Assembly (NCBI GenBank): GCA_020466095.1
Contig: CM035807.1
Span: forward strand, 20,375,985-20,439,984
From: Chlorops oryzae
Taxonomy: Eukaryota > Arthropoda > Insecta > Diptera > Chloropidae
DNA: 64,000 nucleotides
Direction of reading: 5' to 3'
Positions 1 through 13,196 of this stretch are shown piece after piece (within the stretch, counting starts at the first letter, position 1; each line of letters opens with the position of its first letter). A program made the position numbers and the translations under genes. A model generated the notes under the pieces. That model ran no database searches. It had not been told where the DNA came from and was given only the letters and a program-made list of their open reading frames with translations.

Positions 1-892
1 AACGATCAATTGTTTGGTAAACTTTAGCACTCATTAAATTGAAACCGTCATTGATTTTTCCGACTATTTTTTTCAATTTTTTTCTATTTATTTCCATTTA
101 TTTTTCCTGTTGCTGTTGTAGTTACAAAAGCAATAAATTAAACGTCATGAAATGTTGCAACATAATCATTCTGGACAAAGATATAACCATTTTTGGTATT
201 CAACTGGCTTTGTTGTTGGTATTAATGGTAGCAATAACAAAACGTCGAGATAATTGGCGTGTGATAAGCTCGAGCTCTCGAGTTACTGGGAATTAAATCA
301 AAAGTTTTTCGTGGTGTTTGCATCAACAGTTTTGTGTTTTGCTATGTTTTCCTCTTGTATTTTCCTTATTTTTTTTTGCATTTATTTTTCATTTTTTTAA
401 TGTAGTATTAAGAAAGGCTTTTTTGAAAAAATAATTTTTCTTTCAGAATTGGGGGAAATTTTACCGGATTTACTTAGAATATCGATTCTTCTGGGACCTC
501 AAGTCTTGAAATATTTTTGATGGACTTTTGAAGCGCACTAAGTAAAGGTTCCTATGAATAATACCTGGAATTGAAAGTGGGAATTAAACTCCCAACAAAG
601 CTCATATTGGAAAATAGTAGTTCAAAAAGGATTTTTGAACGCCCAAAGGGAAGATGAAAGATGGAAGATTAAGCATGCAGTGGCCTATTTGAAAAGATAG
701 ATGAATAAAAATGATATCGAGAAGATCGGATCCTGAATTTTTTCCCGCATAGAAGGCGGTAATGAGGACAATGAAAGGAGTGTTAAGGTCTTAAAAACCA
801 CAGACCGTGAGATAAGTCTCGAAAGGTAATACTTATACACTTATGGCCTGGTAGAATAGTCTGAGAGTCGTGCGAGCAACAATCTCTATCTC
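1..892. other. Gene-free A+T-rich DNA
   Basis: No open frame here has recognisable protein similarity or convincing splice structure. The sequence is A+T-rich with short poly(T) runs near 360-400. I see no repeat with defined ends. It may be intergenic or lie inside a large intron. Confidence 0.6.
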
Positions 893-954
893 GCTCTCCC
901 TCTTTCTCTCTGTATCTTCTTCCTCTCTCTCTCTCTACCCCACCCTCTATCTCA

Positions 955-989
<35 letters not shown>

Positions 990-1049
990 CTCTCTCTTCG
1001 TCTCTCTCTCTCTCTCTCTCTACTCTATCGATCTCTCTCTCGCTCTCCT

Positions 1050-1103
<54 letters not shown>

Positions 1104-1550
1104 TTCCTCTTCTCCTTCTCTCTCTCCTCTCTCCTCCCTCTTCTCCTCTCTCTCTCTCTCTTCCTCCCTCTCTCTCCTCTCTCTTCTCTCTCCTTCCCTC
1201 TCTCTCCTCTCTCTCTCCTCCCTCTTCTCCTCTCCTCTCTCTCTCTCCCTCTCTCTCTCTCTCTCCTCCCTCTCTCTCCTCTCCTTCTCTCCCTTCTCTC
1301 CCTCTCTTCTCGCTCCTCTCTCTCTCCCTCTCTCTCCCTCTCCTCCTCCTCTCTCCTCTCTCTCCCTCTCTCTCCCTCTCCTCTCCCTCTCTCTCCCTCT
1401 CTCTCTCTCCCTCTCTCTCCCTCTCTCCTCTCTCCTCTCTCCCTCTCTCCTCTCTCATCTCCCTCTCTCCTCTCTCCCCTCTCTCTCGTCCCTCTCTCTC
1501 TCCTCGACTTTCCTCCCACCCTCTCGCCCTCTCTAGCTCTTCTGAACTCT
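893..1550. repeat. Long polypyrimidine (CT)n tract
   Basis: About 650 bp of the + strand is almost pure C and T: runs of CT interrupted by CCTCT, TTCT and CCC variants, with very few purines. The - strand is therefore a GAGAG-rich polypurine. In flies GAGAG is the core site of GAGA factor (Trl), and mirror-symmetric polypurine tracts can form triplex H-DNA. Those functions are inference only. The long open frames in both strands across the tract (Leu/Ser-rich on +, Arg/Glu-rich on -) follow from the absence of A-containing stop codons and are not genes. Confidence 0.9.
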
Positions 1551-3799
1551 CTTCTCTCGACTATTGGTACCCAGACCCTTCTGTCTTTGTATTAGCTTAA
1601 TTCCTCGTCTTAATACTATTGCCTGATAAAATTGGTCTAACCTATTGTACATATGGCAATTTTTTACGTTCTTGTCGCGTCCGTATATAGTTGATTGCCT
1701 TTATCATCTGCATAGAAGTTTGGATACATATAAAAGTCTGCATTACCTTCGCGAAAGTCCTTAGAAACAAAAGTACTATTGACCGCATTCTTCGAGTCGG
1801 GACTTAAATCTATTTACGTAAGTGTTGCATCCGTGTGGACATGCCCGTTTTATGGCGTATGATATCTTTCATTGTGTTACGGTATAAACCCCTTTGTACA
1901 AGAACGAAGTCTCTCGATAAGATCTTTCAATAGTATTTAATTCTAAATCCTTAATCTATAAAGTGACAATTTTATTACCGACTTTTGACCAGTTATTAAC
2001 CAGGTAATTTCGCCCATTTCCCGTTTGCACCTTAACTTCGAAATGACAAGCCAATTAACTTTACACTTTCAACTTTAAACAATTCTATTTTACATTGCAA
2101 TGACACTCCCTAGCGGTCGAAGCTATCAAACATGGCGATTTATTAAAATTTATTGAATGCAAGCGACATAGAACTACTTAACGTTCATCAAGAGCACACT
2201 TTATTCCTTCGTCCATCATGAGAGTTGATTGCTCGTTGTGTAGGAGTCAACGTTACGAATGCATAAAAGAAACGACACAGCAAATTATGAGGAATTGTAA
2301 TCAGTAAAGAAAATATTTACAAGCACAACATGTCGCAGCGGGAAAGAGCAAGTTCAAAAAATAAATAACCAGTAAAAGGCGCAATTCTTTTCCCTCTAAG
2401 GTTCACCACACAAGTTGACGCGAGTCGCAAGTAGTTGGGGGAAAATGGTCGGGTGCAACGGCACCAGCATCAGAAGAGGCTGCACAGTAAAAATAATAAG
2501 GAACAAAAAAAAAAGTGGCACACAAATGCAGTTGTCTGAACTTAATTGGGAGTCGCAATGAAACTGTTAAAAACTTTGTCTCTTTCCGTTGCTTTCAAAT
2601 CGGCTTTGACAATAAAATTGCTGAAAAAAAAAAAAAAATTTTTTTGTAAAATAAAAAAGTGCCATTCGGAATAGAAATAGTACGAATAGGAATAGAAATA
2701 GGAATCGAGAGGATGGAAAAACAATGCCATCGCCGTGACGCCACAGCGTTTTCAATGCACAATTCCTGTCGTCGAGCGATGAACAATTTCGATTAGAAAC
2801 GACAGCAACGAATGAGTCGACATGATTTGCTCATTTGTTGGCTTAACGGAGTCAACAATTAACATTTAATTGTTCATTTGCATTTGCATTGGGGATTTGC
2901 ATTTGGCAGCTGTGCGCGTACATTCTAAGTACATTTGAGAAAAGTAACCAGTTATTTTGATAAAATCTCATGTTGACAAAAGCTCCGAGAAATTGAACAC
3001 AAATCAGAAGACGACGACGACGACGACGAAGTAGACGAAGATGGCGAAGTAGTAGAAGAAGGAAATAATTGAGAATCGAACAATGTTTGGGAATTGTCTA
3101 TTCGATTGTTTTACTCCTTTCGAGTGCGCGGAGTCGCTATATGCGATTGTCAATTCTTGATTGCTTAATTGCCTTTAAGTATCAACTCTTTAAGCCTTAA
3201 AAGACGATCGATAAAATTGAATTGATTTGCTGAAAAGCAGAAAACAAAAAAAAAAACAAACAAAAAAATATTTCCAGTGCAGGGAGGTCTCCGAGGATTT
3301 TCATTTTTCATTGTCTGAGCCGTTATAATTGAATTTTAAATTGTTCGATGATTGCTTTGATTTCGATTAGAGATGGTTTCATTTTAATGGAGATTTAATC
3401 GATAAATGTGGTGAAATTAGATTGAGGATTAATTGACGTATTCTTCAGGACCCTTGAACATGTCTGATTTTTATATTATCTCAGACTTTGACTCCTTATT
3501 ATCTCAGATGCTGAGACCCTCAGTTTCTCTTTTGAAAACTATTTTTAATTAAATTACAACGAAATTATTTTTAAAATTTTCTATGGCTCATCGCTAATGC
3601 TCCGCCTTCAGTTTCTCTTAGTAGGTATTTTAGATACCAAAAACAAAAATAAAAACAAAAAATTAATATTTTTATCCATTGAAATAATTTCAAGGTTATA
3701 TATCGATTATTCAATAAACAATTAAGTTATCTCTTTCGATAAAATTTTTCGATATTAAATTTTTTTAAATTTAAATTTTAAATTTATTTTCCATTATAT
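1551..3799. other. Gene-free DNA with simple repeats
   Basis: No supported gene. A (GAC)n/(GAA) tract lies at about 3011-3060, and homopolymer runs at 2503-2515, 2623-2645 and 3246-3270. Sequence near 2850-2930 is rich in ATTTGCATTTG and homeodomain-like TAATTG motifs, as often seen in fly regulatory DNA, but nothing specific can be claimed. Confidence 0.5.
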
Positions 3800-4250
3800 T
3801 GGGGATGGTCGATACATTAAAAAGTATCGAACTCGATAATATCGACTTAACGCAGTATCGATACGTTTCTAACGCAAAAATATATCGATTTACCGACAAT
3901 CTATGTTATGCATTCTTTTGTTGGACAAAAAATACCTTTTTTGAACTTCAAAGTCTTCCCTCAAGTACACAAGCGATTATCGAAAAATATTTGTCTTCGA
4001 TATTGGTATTTATAATTCCATAATAGATGTCCCACCCGTGGCATTGAAATAACGCAATTTTTGCTCGGAATGACTGTCACGGGTGGAACCGTTACTCTTG
4101 GAATTGCCCATATATACAAATTAAAAATATTGTTGCAAAGTTTTGTATCGATGTGTCAAAAAAGCCAATGTTTCCATGTATCGATATTTTCTGCTCATCC
4201 CCCTATATTATATGAGGGCATACGTTTATTAAAAACAGTCGATCTGTAGA
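3800..4250. mobile_element. Degenerate TATCGAT-rich element (hAT-like family)
   Basis: The segment starts with GGGGATGGTCGATAC and carries many ATCGAT/TATCGATA motifs (for example near 3857, 4147 and 4178). A stretch at about 3904-3940 resembles 12601-12635 (ATTCTTTTGT...CAAAA..TACCTTTT), so it appears to be an old relative of the 12505-12980 element. I could not locate the right end or a target duplication. Confidence 0.4.
4032..4086. repeat. Short inverted repeat (hairpin)
   Basis: A perfect 9-bp inverted repeat, CCACCCGTG (4032-4040) and CACGGGTGG (4078-4086), is separated by 37 bp and sits inside the TATCGAT-rich element. It could be a tiny TIR insertion or a chance hairpin. Confidence 0.4.
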
Positions 4251-7200
4251 ATTGAAAGATAAGATTCTCACGGGAACAAGAAAGGGCCCGCTCGGAGCTA
4301 TTAGAAGAAGGGGTTTGAGACCCATTTGGACCCTAAAACCACTGAGGAATAAATTGTGAATAAACAATTTCTTCGCCCATTAGAACAAATCACTGAAAAA
4401 TATTGATCAGAGACCAATATTTACAGTTGAAACGACCCAAAACAGCAAGAAACCGATGATTCTGGTAACCTCGGCTTAACTGCGAAGAGACGGTTGTCGA
4501 AACAGTATTCCCAGAATATTTAAAAAAAATAGAATTTTGTAGAGTGTAACCTAGAGATTGCTGCAATTAATCGATTTTTCGATACATCATTTGTCACAAA
4601 TATAGATACGTATGTTAAACTGCATTGTTTTGAGAAAATTCTTCATAAAGGACTGAAAAAAATATTTTTATATGTAATAAAATATGGGCAGGTATTCTAA
4701 GGTTACCTGAACATTATCCCCTTAAAAGATGTGTAATTATTATTACAGCTTTTTGCACTCAAATGAATCGATATATCGAAATAAGCTAACATTTTGCCAT
4801 CACTGAGATCTCCTTCAAAGCTTAATAGAAAAATTTCTAGCATGCGATAAACATTTATAGTGATGGGATTTGAAGCAACATGCTCATTATTTGAGGCATC
4901 TATGTATGCAAATAAATTCACTTACCAAAATGCGCTTATGCTGAACTCAAAAATGTCTCGATCAAACAGCTTCAACTAAATCATAGTTTACCTCGGAATC
5001 GTAGACGCTTAAGAATTTCTATTTCAACTTGTTTGAGCGAGTTTTTTTCGTTTCGTTTTTGTTTTTTTTTTTTTTTTCATTTTGTCTTATCTGATGCGTG
5101 ATAAACAGCAATTTATCATGCGAGACTGTTTGACAAATTTATCCGAAGGAATTTCAATTTGTGTCATAAGTCCGTATGGTTTCATAAATCTATGTAGAAA
5201 TGTAAATCTGATATGCTCAAGGTAAACATGGAAGCCGCAAAGTTTAAGTGCAACGATTTACATCGAAAAGAGACTGAAAAGAAAAAGAAAAAACTTTGAA
5301 TAATTAAAAGAGAATGTTGTACTGTGAAAATGGCTCTAGTCATTTTCATTTTCTTTTCTTTTTTTTTAAGTTTTATTTATTTTTTATTACGTGTGTAATA
5401 ACGAGCCGCTGATGCAAGTGCGCAGCGGTTTGAAGAATTTGATGCAGTTGATGGGAGCTTCCATATAATAATAACAATTTTTCTTCGACTTTTACGCAAG
5501 AGCCTGGAATTCTGTCTGATAAACAAATAGGTCGCTTTCCAATTGCGTGATGTGGTGGAATAATGTTTTTTTTGGGTCATTCAAATTCGTTTATTATTTT
5601 TTTTTTTTTTTTTATTAGGCTTCTTGTGAAATCACGACGATTGAGAGAGATTTTATCTAAGAAAAAATGATTTAAAAAAAATATTAAACTTTTATTTTTA
5701 TTATTTTTCTCATGATGATTTCAGTTCGTTCACCTTGGTATTTGTATCGTTTTGTTCGCAGGAGGGACAACTTAAAATTTAGTTACAAAAATGACAATAA
5801 ATTGCCACCGAATTGAGTTGGAAATTTTCAATGCAGATTCTGTTAAGAATTCCATGTAAATGAGACGTTATTTTCGCGATCCCCATAAATCTCTTGATGA
5901 CAAATAACGTTGTCAATGATTGATAAATCGATTGTTATTGTTAACTCGAATCGAAAACGATCGAACCTAACTGCTGGATTGTCAATATAAATTGTCATGT
6001 CTGACATTTGACGGTTCAGTATTTTCAATGGAATTCGTTCTCAAAAAAATTTCTTCATTTAAATTTCAATTGCGTACATACTTTTGAATGTAGAATTTTT
6101 GGGGCAGAAGTGGAATAATTTTTTGATATATAGGTAGATATATGGGCATAAATTCATAAACATATATAAAAAAAAAAAAATTAAAAATTATTACTTGCAA
6201 GAGACCCACATTCTGTGATGTGATTTATGATGAAACGATTTCAATAATTTTATAAAAATATTTTTTCAATGCGTCAATATCTAAGTGGGAACAGTTATCG
6301 CTGGATATATAGTAAGTACCTATCTTCAAAAACACACCAAAATCGGCTGCTTAAAAACCATTATGATGTGAGGAAAGACATACGTATATCCATTTATGAT
6401 ATGTATATCCAACTGTGAAGAATATTTAATGGAGTTAGGCTCAAAATATTCATTAAAATTGATGCAGCCTGACCTCTTTAAGGAAAATTTTAGATCTTCC
6501 GTGAAGGTTGTAGTGAATGAATTCCTAAAGAGCCTGATGATTCTATTACATTTCGAATCTACAACTTTCATGTCCTCAGCTCTGAAGAAAAGGTATGAAG
6601 GAGTATTTCAATATCGGTCCCAGAAGCCATGAGTCGCCAAAAATATCCGAAGATTTAACCTCAAAAGAGACTGATGACTCTTTTCTTGTGTTTTTGGTCA
6701 TCCTTCTAATAAATTGCCGCAATCGAACTCCTTACTTCAAACTAGCTTCAAGGGACCTAGATTTGCTTTAGGGGCCCCGATTGTTTTAGCATCTCTGAAA
6801 CCGCGTCTTTGCTTTTCGAAATACATACTTGAAGGGGTTCCGGTCCTCTATATGGGTCTAGAATCTAGATGAACTAACATACTAAAGAATTACTACTTTT
6901 CCATACAATAATAGTCCTGATTTTAGGCCTTTAGGGAAGGATATCTTTCACTTAAGTCGAAACTATAACAAATTTCAACGGACTAGAAAAAAAGTCCGTT
7001 ATAAGGAGAAAAAAGACACTAAGATTTTAGCGAAAAAGCCTTGAAAAGATTCACTATAGAGAGCAACTTGTTAAGAGAGAAATTTTCGACTTTAAACAGA
7101 GCTCCCAATCGACTAGGTCGAATGAAGTGCCGGGAGAAATTCATCCCCACCATAAAATCTCTCTATCAGCTTGACTACTATTTTATACTTTTATATTATC

Positions 7201-8726
7201 ACTCTACCATACCCACTACTACGAGTATTTAATTCATAGAAGCCTCTTAATAATACCATTTAAATAATAATCATCTCATGAATTTAATTCCATATTATTT
7301 CCTATCAATGATGACTTCCCTATGAATTTTAATGTCAAAATCCTGAATAATGAAAATTCGACTTCAATTGCATTGAAAGAAAATCTTCCCACTGAAAATA
7401 CCAAAAGTTCCTCTGACTTCCCGACGAGCTTGTGCTCGAACTTGTTAAGCTTCTTAACTTGACTCTTCGTGGTCTCTATTTTTTCTTCTCATTCTAGGTA
7501 TGGCTTTTTATTCTATGCTCTTTGAACAAATTTAGAAGCCATCGCTACCTGACTTGATTCCTTTTTATTTCAAAACAATGTCACATCAATTTGAGTCTTT
7601 TGAGAAAATCTGAAAATTCTCAATAGGTTCTGCTGTCAGCTAATCCTCTATTTTATGCTCTCAATCCTATTTTTTTTTTTGTTTTTTTTTTCTTCAGTAC
7701 AGCAAAGCATTTTCTATGTGCCTATGGAAAAGCGAACATATTTTAGTTAACACATACATATGTATGTGTGTGTCTTTTGGGTCATGTTGCTTTGGGATGT
7801 TGACTTCAAGTTATGAACATTGAAAATGCTCAGATAATTTATGTGTTTAAAGCTTAAGCGAGAACTTTACGATGTTGTTTATATTTTTCTCGACCCATCT
7901 GAAATTCTTTCGAAATTGAGTGATATTTTAAAAGGGGTGGAGAAGAAAAAGCAAACTGAGTCAAAGTCTTTCATTTCGATTTCTTCAATCAAAAAGCAGT
8001 CAAACAGACAACGGCTGAGAGCTTGATTTGTTGCTCTCTTTGCCCCGAAATGAAAGTGATAACTTATGACAGCCAACAAGAAATCGTTTTACTACTTTTC
8101 AGTTTGATTAAGAAAAAGTGTTACACACCCTGTTAAAATACAAAAAGAAATACATACATATGTATATATAAATAAGGCAAAAAGCAATATCACTGTTTTG
8201 AGTGACTTATGATTGTCAGCTTTGTTTGCTGACACAATACTTGACAATCGGCAAGCTTTAACTGGCTGCTGCAGTGGCATATTGCAGACTGTCAGGCACA
8301 TTAATTTCCTTTTTATTTATTTATTTTTTTTTTTTGTCCGCCATTCTCTGAGATATCAGTTGAAATTTATAAAAGAAAAGCAAAAAAAAAAACACTTTTG
8401 TCTGCCGATAAATTTTATTTGGTGTGGGATCGCCGAGCAGAGCTGAAGATTAATTAAAATAGAAAAATAAAAAAAAAAAAAATATATAAAAATTGTAGCC
8501 AACAAATATCTAATTAGTTTTATTGTTCCCACGACTCTGACAATAATCGAAGAGCATGCCTAATTATTTTTAATGCTTTTGGCATTTTTTTATTATTTTT
8601 TTTTGGATGGTTTAATGACCGCAGCAATTATAGAATTGAATTGAATTCACGGCATACCGCAATGGTTCAACCATATGAGAAAAATTCCTCATTGTTTGGA
8701 GGCTCAATTGCTTCGCTGCTTGTGAT
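4251..8726. other. Gene-free DNA, 4.5 kb
   Basis: No frame looks like a conserved protein and no splice-linked exons were found. The stretch contains poly(T) at 5063-5080 and 5598-5613, poly(A) near 6168 and 8470, and a perfect 8-bp stem (AACGGACT/AGTCCGTT, 6977-7000) with an A-rich loop. It is otherwise unassigned. Confidence 0.5.
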
Positions 8727-9642
8727 TAGTGATGGTCGTCGTTTATCGATCTGTCGATATACATATTTTTTTGTGTCGATGATATTTCGATGGAAAAAAA
8801 GAAATATGTGGGTGTTTGCATTGCTCTCTTCATTGAGTCTATGAAATCCAAAATTTTTCGGTGTCTGAAAATTATCTATATACAATGTACGAGTCTGCTC
8901 TTGCAAAAGATCTCAAAGAGTGCTACGTTTAATAGGAGCTTCAAGAATTTTAACTTTGCTATCGATAAGTTTATCGACAAAGTCAAGTGGAAACTAGTGA
9001 TGACATAAATTAATCGACAGGATAAATCAATAGGTATCGATACCTAAGTAGATCATACCAAGGAGACCATTTACACTTGTAAATTATTGACGTCAATTCT
9101 CACTCACAAAGGCACTTAACGCTGCTGGTGCCTTAGAACCATTTGGTCCAAAATGCAATTTTATTGTGACCAATATCTGGAGATTGCTGAAATATATTTC
9201 ACTTTCAGCCATAACAATCTTCTTGTAAAGAGTTCAAATTCTTATGTTGACTATATATTTTGTATGAAAAATACACCGCGGGCCAAATGGTCCCTAAAGC
9301 ATTTTTTTAAAGCATTATTTCTTAAGGTAACAGCAGGGTTAAGAGAAAATTTGAGCGTTTTTTGGCTGTACGTACTCGTTACATCGTTTTGTAACCCTCT
9401 TCTCCAATGGGCCATTTTACAGTAGTCAATTATTACGGTTGGTGTTTTATACGTACTAAAGAACACGATTAACCAAGTAAATGCTAAATTTTTCTCTACT
9501 TCCTCGCACTCCGCTCCCCGGAAAAATAGAATTGAGGTCAATAATTGATTAGCCTAAAAATTCTCATTAAACTTTCGATTATTATTGTCGATAAAATTTA
9601 AAAAAAAACATCGATAAATATCGAAAATCTTCCCATCCCTGG
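8727..9642. mobile_element. TATCGATA-rich TIR element, ~0.9 kb
   Basis: The left end TAGTGATGGTCG and the right end, read in reverse complement as CCAGGGATGGGAAG, are imperfect inverted termini. Immediately inside both ends are TATCGAT motifs (8744-8760, 8941-8960, 9033-9043, 9588-9622). Dipteran hAT-like non-autonomous elements with GATGGG...ATCGATA ends are the closest class I know. No intact transposase is present. An internal frame at about 9153-9425 shows no recognisable motif. No clean target duplication was found, so the boundaries are approximate. Confidence 0.45.
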
Positions 9643-9961
9643 ATTTAATATTCTACGATTGACTTCGCTCAAGTTTTGACCTTCGAATCAGCGTAATTTC
9701 TGTGACAATGTTGAGCATAATTTTCAATTTCTGCGATTCAAGCACAACCGAAAAAGGTTAAATAAAGTAAGACCGACTTCGATTAGTGGCGCCAAGCTTA
9801 ATTGAAAAATTGTTTTTCTTTAATATTGTGGAAAATAATCAGAGGGAATAGAATTTTGAGCAAAATCTTTACGATGGAATTAACTTTTTGAATAGTAAAA
9901 TTAATTTTTTCGGTTTTTCGCTGCAAAAAAAAATTGATGGCGTTGTTATTTATTAAGTATA
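9643..9961. other. Unassigned A+T-rich DNA
   Basis: I see no gene or defined repeat in this interval between two transposon-like segments. Confidence 0.5.
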
Positions 9962-10230
9962 AGTGCCGTCCATATATGACAGGGGGAGGAGGGGGTGATG
10001 AGGAGAGGGGGTCAATTCGCAATGATCACGTCATCATATCTATCTTCTAGAAGACACTTTACAAATATATTTTGAAGATATCAAATTTCTATTTACTTGT
10101 GAAACAATAAAGGGCTCAAGATGATGTAAACGGGGGAAGGGGGCCATTCTGGACGATGACGATTGATGATAAGGGGGAGGGGATTTAAAGTTGTCAGAAG
10201 CATCTTGACGTTAATATATGAACGGCCTCT
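9962..10230. mobile_element. MITE-like repeat with GTCCATATAT ends
   Basis: The left end AGTGCCGTCCATATAT is matched in inverted form at the right by ATATATGAACGGCC. Between them are G-rich blocks (GGGGGAGGAGGGGG at 9981-9994 and GGGGGAAGGGGG near 10133). Repeats with CCGTNCATATATT-type ends and G-rich interiors are common in insect genomes. Family assignment and exact ends are uncertain. Confidence 0.5.
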
Positions 10231-11115
10231 TAAGGTGACTTGGCACATGCACTTAAGGCCTAGACGGGGTGAAAACTACACTGAGAGAATCGAGTGATGC
10301 AATTTTTTCTTCATCACAGAGACCTTGACAAGATCGTTTAAAGAAATCATGCTCGTTCAATTGACACAATCCATTTACTACTTTATTTTATTACTTTATT
10401 TTTTTTTTTTGCTTCTCTAAGTGCTGAAATCACTGAGCACTCACCGAAAAAAAAAAAAACAGATTAAATTGGGCCAAGCTTTTGAGACCCTAATGTATCG
10501 CTAATTGGCTGACCTTAAAAGCTAATTCGATTTAATTCGAGCGTTGCGAAGGTGGCAGAGTTTCGGGTGTGAATTTCATTTCGGAGCAATAAAATCAATT
10601 GTCTCGAAAGTATATATCAAATTTTTTTATAGTCGTCCCCAAATGATTCCCTCATGGACGTAAATTCCCTCTCATCAATTCTGGCAACGACCGAGTTATT
10701 TTATGACTGTACAGATTTTGAGACTGCCTGTTCAATGGTCATCCAAAAAAAGAACAAGATGAAAATCACAAAAGAAGCTCTTTGGAGAGATCACGTTTTG
10801 CAAACTGCTTTGATCTTCCAGAATTCATCCAAACATATGGCTATTTGCACTCATGCTAATTTCCATTCATTCTTTACTTCATTTTTTTTATTATTTTTTA
10901 TTTTGGCTTTCTTTCGATTTGTTTTGTGTCACTGCCTTGACAGCTTTTAGGTCCATTAAACGCGTTTTAACGCCTGAATGTCAGAAAAAATATTGCATAC
11001 CACATCGGAGATCATTCTTTTGTGCAATATCCGACGCTTCGTCGGCTCTTCCCTGACGTTCTTACGCAAATAAGAAAGAACGAATGAAAGAAATAAGAAC
11101 TGCAGCAGATTCATT
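10231..11115. other. Gene-free DNA
   Basis: A weak + strand frame (10654-10950) ends in a Phe/Leu-rich stretch produced by poly(T) and has no recognisable domain. No gene is supported. Confidence 0.5.
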
Positions 11116-12220
11116 GATTGAGCGGCGATTGCTCCCAAAAGTGAACGATGACGTTGACGTTGACGTTTCGGTGTCTCATCACGCCGATCGAATCGTTCAC
11201 TTGAATCGTTGGCTTAGTCATTGGGTAAACATAAAGTTTGAAGAAAAAAGAAAGGGGAAAAAAAAGATCGTCCAAAGCTCTTAGCATAATTTGTTTGAGC
11301 TTTCTTTTGACTTCTGCTTTCGAGCCAATTCGACCATAAAAGGCGCTGAACTTTCATAATTGTTTATTGATCTTCGAAAAAAAGGAAATGGTCTAAGAAA
11401 TTTCAAATGTTTTACATTTTCGATAACTTGTCTACACTGCACAGCTTCTTTTTTCTTTTTAATCGTTTTCACGACATCGAAATCCCATTCTTTTGAAGCT
11501 TTCGCTTTTGTTTTCCCCCAAAAACGGAAGCCGTAAAAATGTGCAACAATATCAACACGACACTAGAGACAAGAAACACGATGATCTTTCAGAGATTGTG
11601 TTTCGTTTGCTTTTTCCCATTTTCTTTTTTATTTATTTTTATTTTTAATTTTTTATTTATTTTTTGCTTTATTTTTATTTTATCTGCGGACGCGTCTTTG
11701 GCCGCGCCAGATAGTATCGCTATTGGCGGTGTCGGAACAGACATTTTGGCGCTTGCTCCGACGCTGCTGAACTGCTTAGATCGGTAATTTGTTTATTCGC
11801 GCGCCTAACCGCATCTTAAGGAAACTTGTTTTAAGTCATAAGCTGCGGTTATAAAAGCCATGCTTGTTCAGTTTAATGTTCGAGGATGCATTTTAGACGA
11901 AAACACATTGATCCATTTTTTTTTTTTTTTTGAAGAGCGAGTCTACCCAATGGGGAGGCAGAACTCCTCTGTTAGTCGAGAAAATTTTACTTGAAGGTTT
12001 AGTCGTGATATTTTCATAAGTCAAATCATCCATGTTTTGTCCAAAAATTAAGGATACCATTATGAAATTATTGCTAAGGACACACATGGAGCTGCCAACT
12101 TGAATATAGAAGTCTCAAGAGAAGGGAACATGCGGCATACTTGAAAGGCATTCCTGTGTGGAGTCGGCAGATTCTAGGCTTCGAAAACCTAACATTTTTT
12201 TACATATTTTTAAACAAGTA

Positions 12221-12447
12221 CACTCAAAAAAGTTTCTCAAGAACTTTACATTGTTGAGACAATGTTTTGAAAAAATTGTTGCATCAAGAATAAATTTTCA
12301 GACAACAATTTCTGTGGTCATGCGAAAATTTTTTTTCCAGCATTCCAGCATTTTTAGAACAATTTGAATTGTTGGGAACGATTCAACACACAAAATTGTT
12401 GGGCCAAAGTATAAAATTGTTCTCATTATATTTAATTTTTTTGAGTG
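12221..12447. mobile_element. TA-flanked MITE (Tc1/mariner-like ends), copy 1
   Basis: Inverted termini CACTCAAAAAA (12221) and TTTTTTGAGTG (ending 12447) are flanked by TA on both sides. The interior has no coding capacity and contains repeated AACAATTT/AAATTGTT motifs. TA duplication with short CACT-type ends suits the Tc1/mariner superfamily. The 227-bp element is inside the duplicated unit, so it predates the duplication. Confidence 0.65.
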
Positions 12448-12504
12448 TACTGTGCTCTTTAATAATGATGTAATGATTTTAATTCAATGTAATATTATTT
12501 TTAG

Positions 12505-12980
12505 TAGAGATGAGCGATTTTGGAAACGGTATTGACTGAAAGCGTTATCGATTTTATCACAAAAATATATCGATTTTCCTATATATCGATCATTTTTATT
12601 CTGAATTCTTTTGTCGAACAAAATACCTTTTAAACATTTTTACAACGGCTATTACGTTTTGTTTACAGTCCTCTTATTTCTTATCATTCCAAAGAATTTC
12701 AAAACAATTTTAATTTTTCTATATAGAAAAAATTACCTACAAACATTTAAAAAATTAAAATTTTTAAAAATGAAGAAATGTAAAATAGAGAAATTGTATT
12801 ATCCATCATTTTGATGCCCATTCGTATTAAAAAAAATTCTCTTGCCAAAAACATGCAGGCGAAAAAAATCGTAGTATCCATTTCCGATATATCGAAACTA
12901 AAAATAACACTAAAAAATTTCATATCAATGTTTAAAATATATCGATATCTCTAAGTACCGATACTTTCATCACATCTCTA
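12505..12980. mobile_element. TATCGAT-rich TIR element, intact-ended copy
   Basis: The inverted termini are TAGAGATGAG at 12505 and CATCTCTA ending at 12980 (reverse complement TAGAGATGTG). ATCGAT motifs lie immediately inside both ends (12553, 12574, 12587 and 12946). The flanks TTTTTAG and CTTTTTAAG may be a decayed 8-bp target duplication, which suggests a hAT-like non-autonomous element. No transposase remnant is visible. In duplication copy 2 the same element is split by two later insertions. Confidence 0.5.
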
Positions 12981-12998
12981 CTTTTTAAGCTCCCAAAA

Positions 12999-13196
12999 AT
13001 GGAGCTCCTCCCGACGTTACGTAATGTAGCAAAGCCATATACCTTTATCAATAGGTTGATTGGTTATCACATCGAAGTGGAATATAAATACGGCACATCG
13101 AAATCAATAGACCCAAAAATTTTTGTTAACCTAGGCTTCCTTATAATCTCTAGGTCGCGCCTTAACGAGTTTCAACCAAATATACCATTTCTGTAA
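12999..13196 (+). other. 65-codon ORF in the duplicated unit, coding status doubtful
   Basis: An ATG-initiated frame of 65 codons is present here and, equally intact, at 17234-17431. The two versions differ at two residues (His to Gln and Pro to Thr), and both changes are amino-acid altering, with no silent difference in the frame that I noticed. That pattern gives no sign of purifying selection. No domain, signal peptide or splice context is recognisable. I record it because the frame is duplicated, not because I believe it is a gene. Confidence 0.2.

Noticed and set aside
870..1595. 241-codon + strand frame and two ~165-codon - strand frames in the polypyrimidine tract
   Set aside because: They translate CT/GA simple sequence (Ser/Leu or Arg/Glu runs). 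Stop codons are scarce only because the tract is nearly pure pyrimidine.
9153..9541. Opposing 90- and 96-codon frames inside the 8.7-9.6 kb element as a transposase
   Set aside because: Neither shows DDE/DDD-type motifs or any domain I recognise. They overlap on opposite strands.
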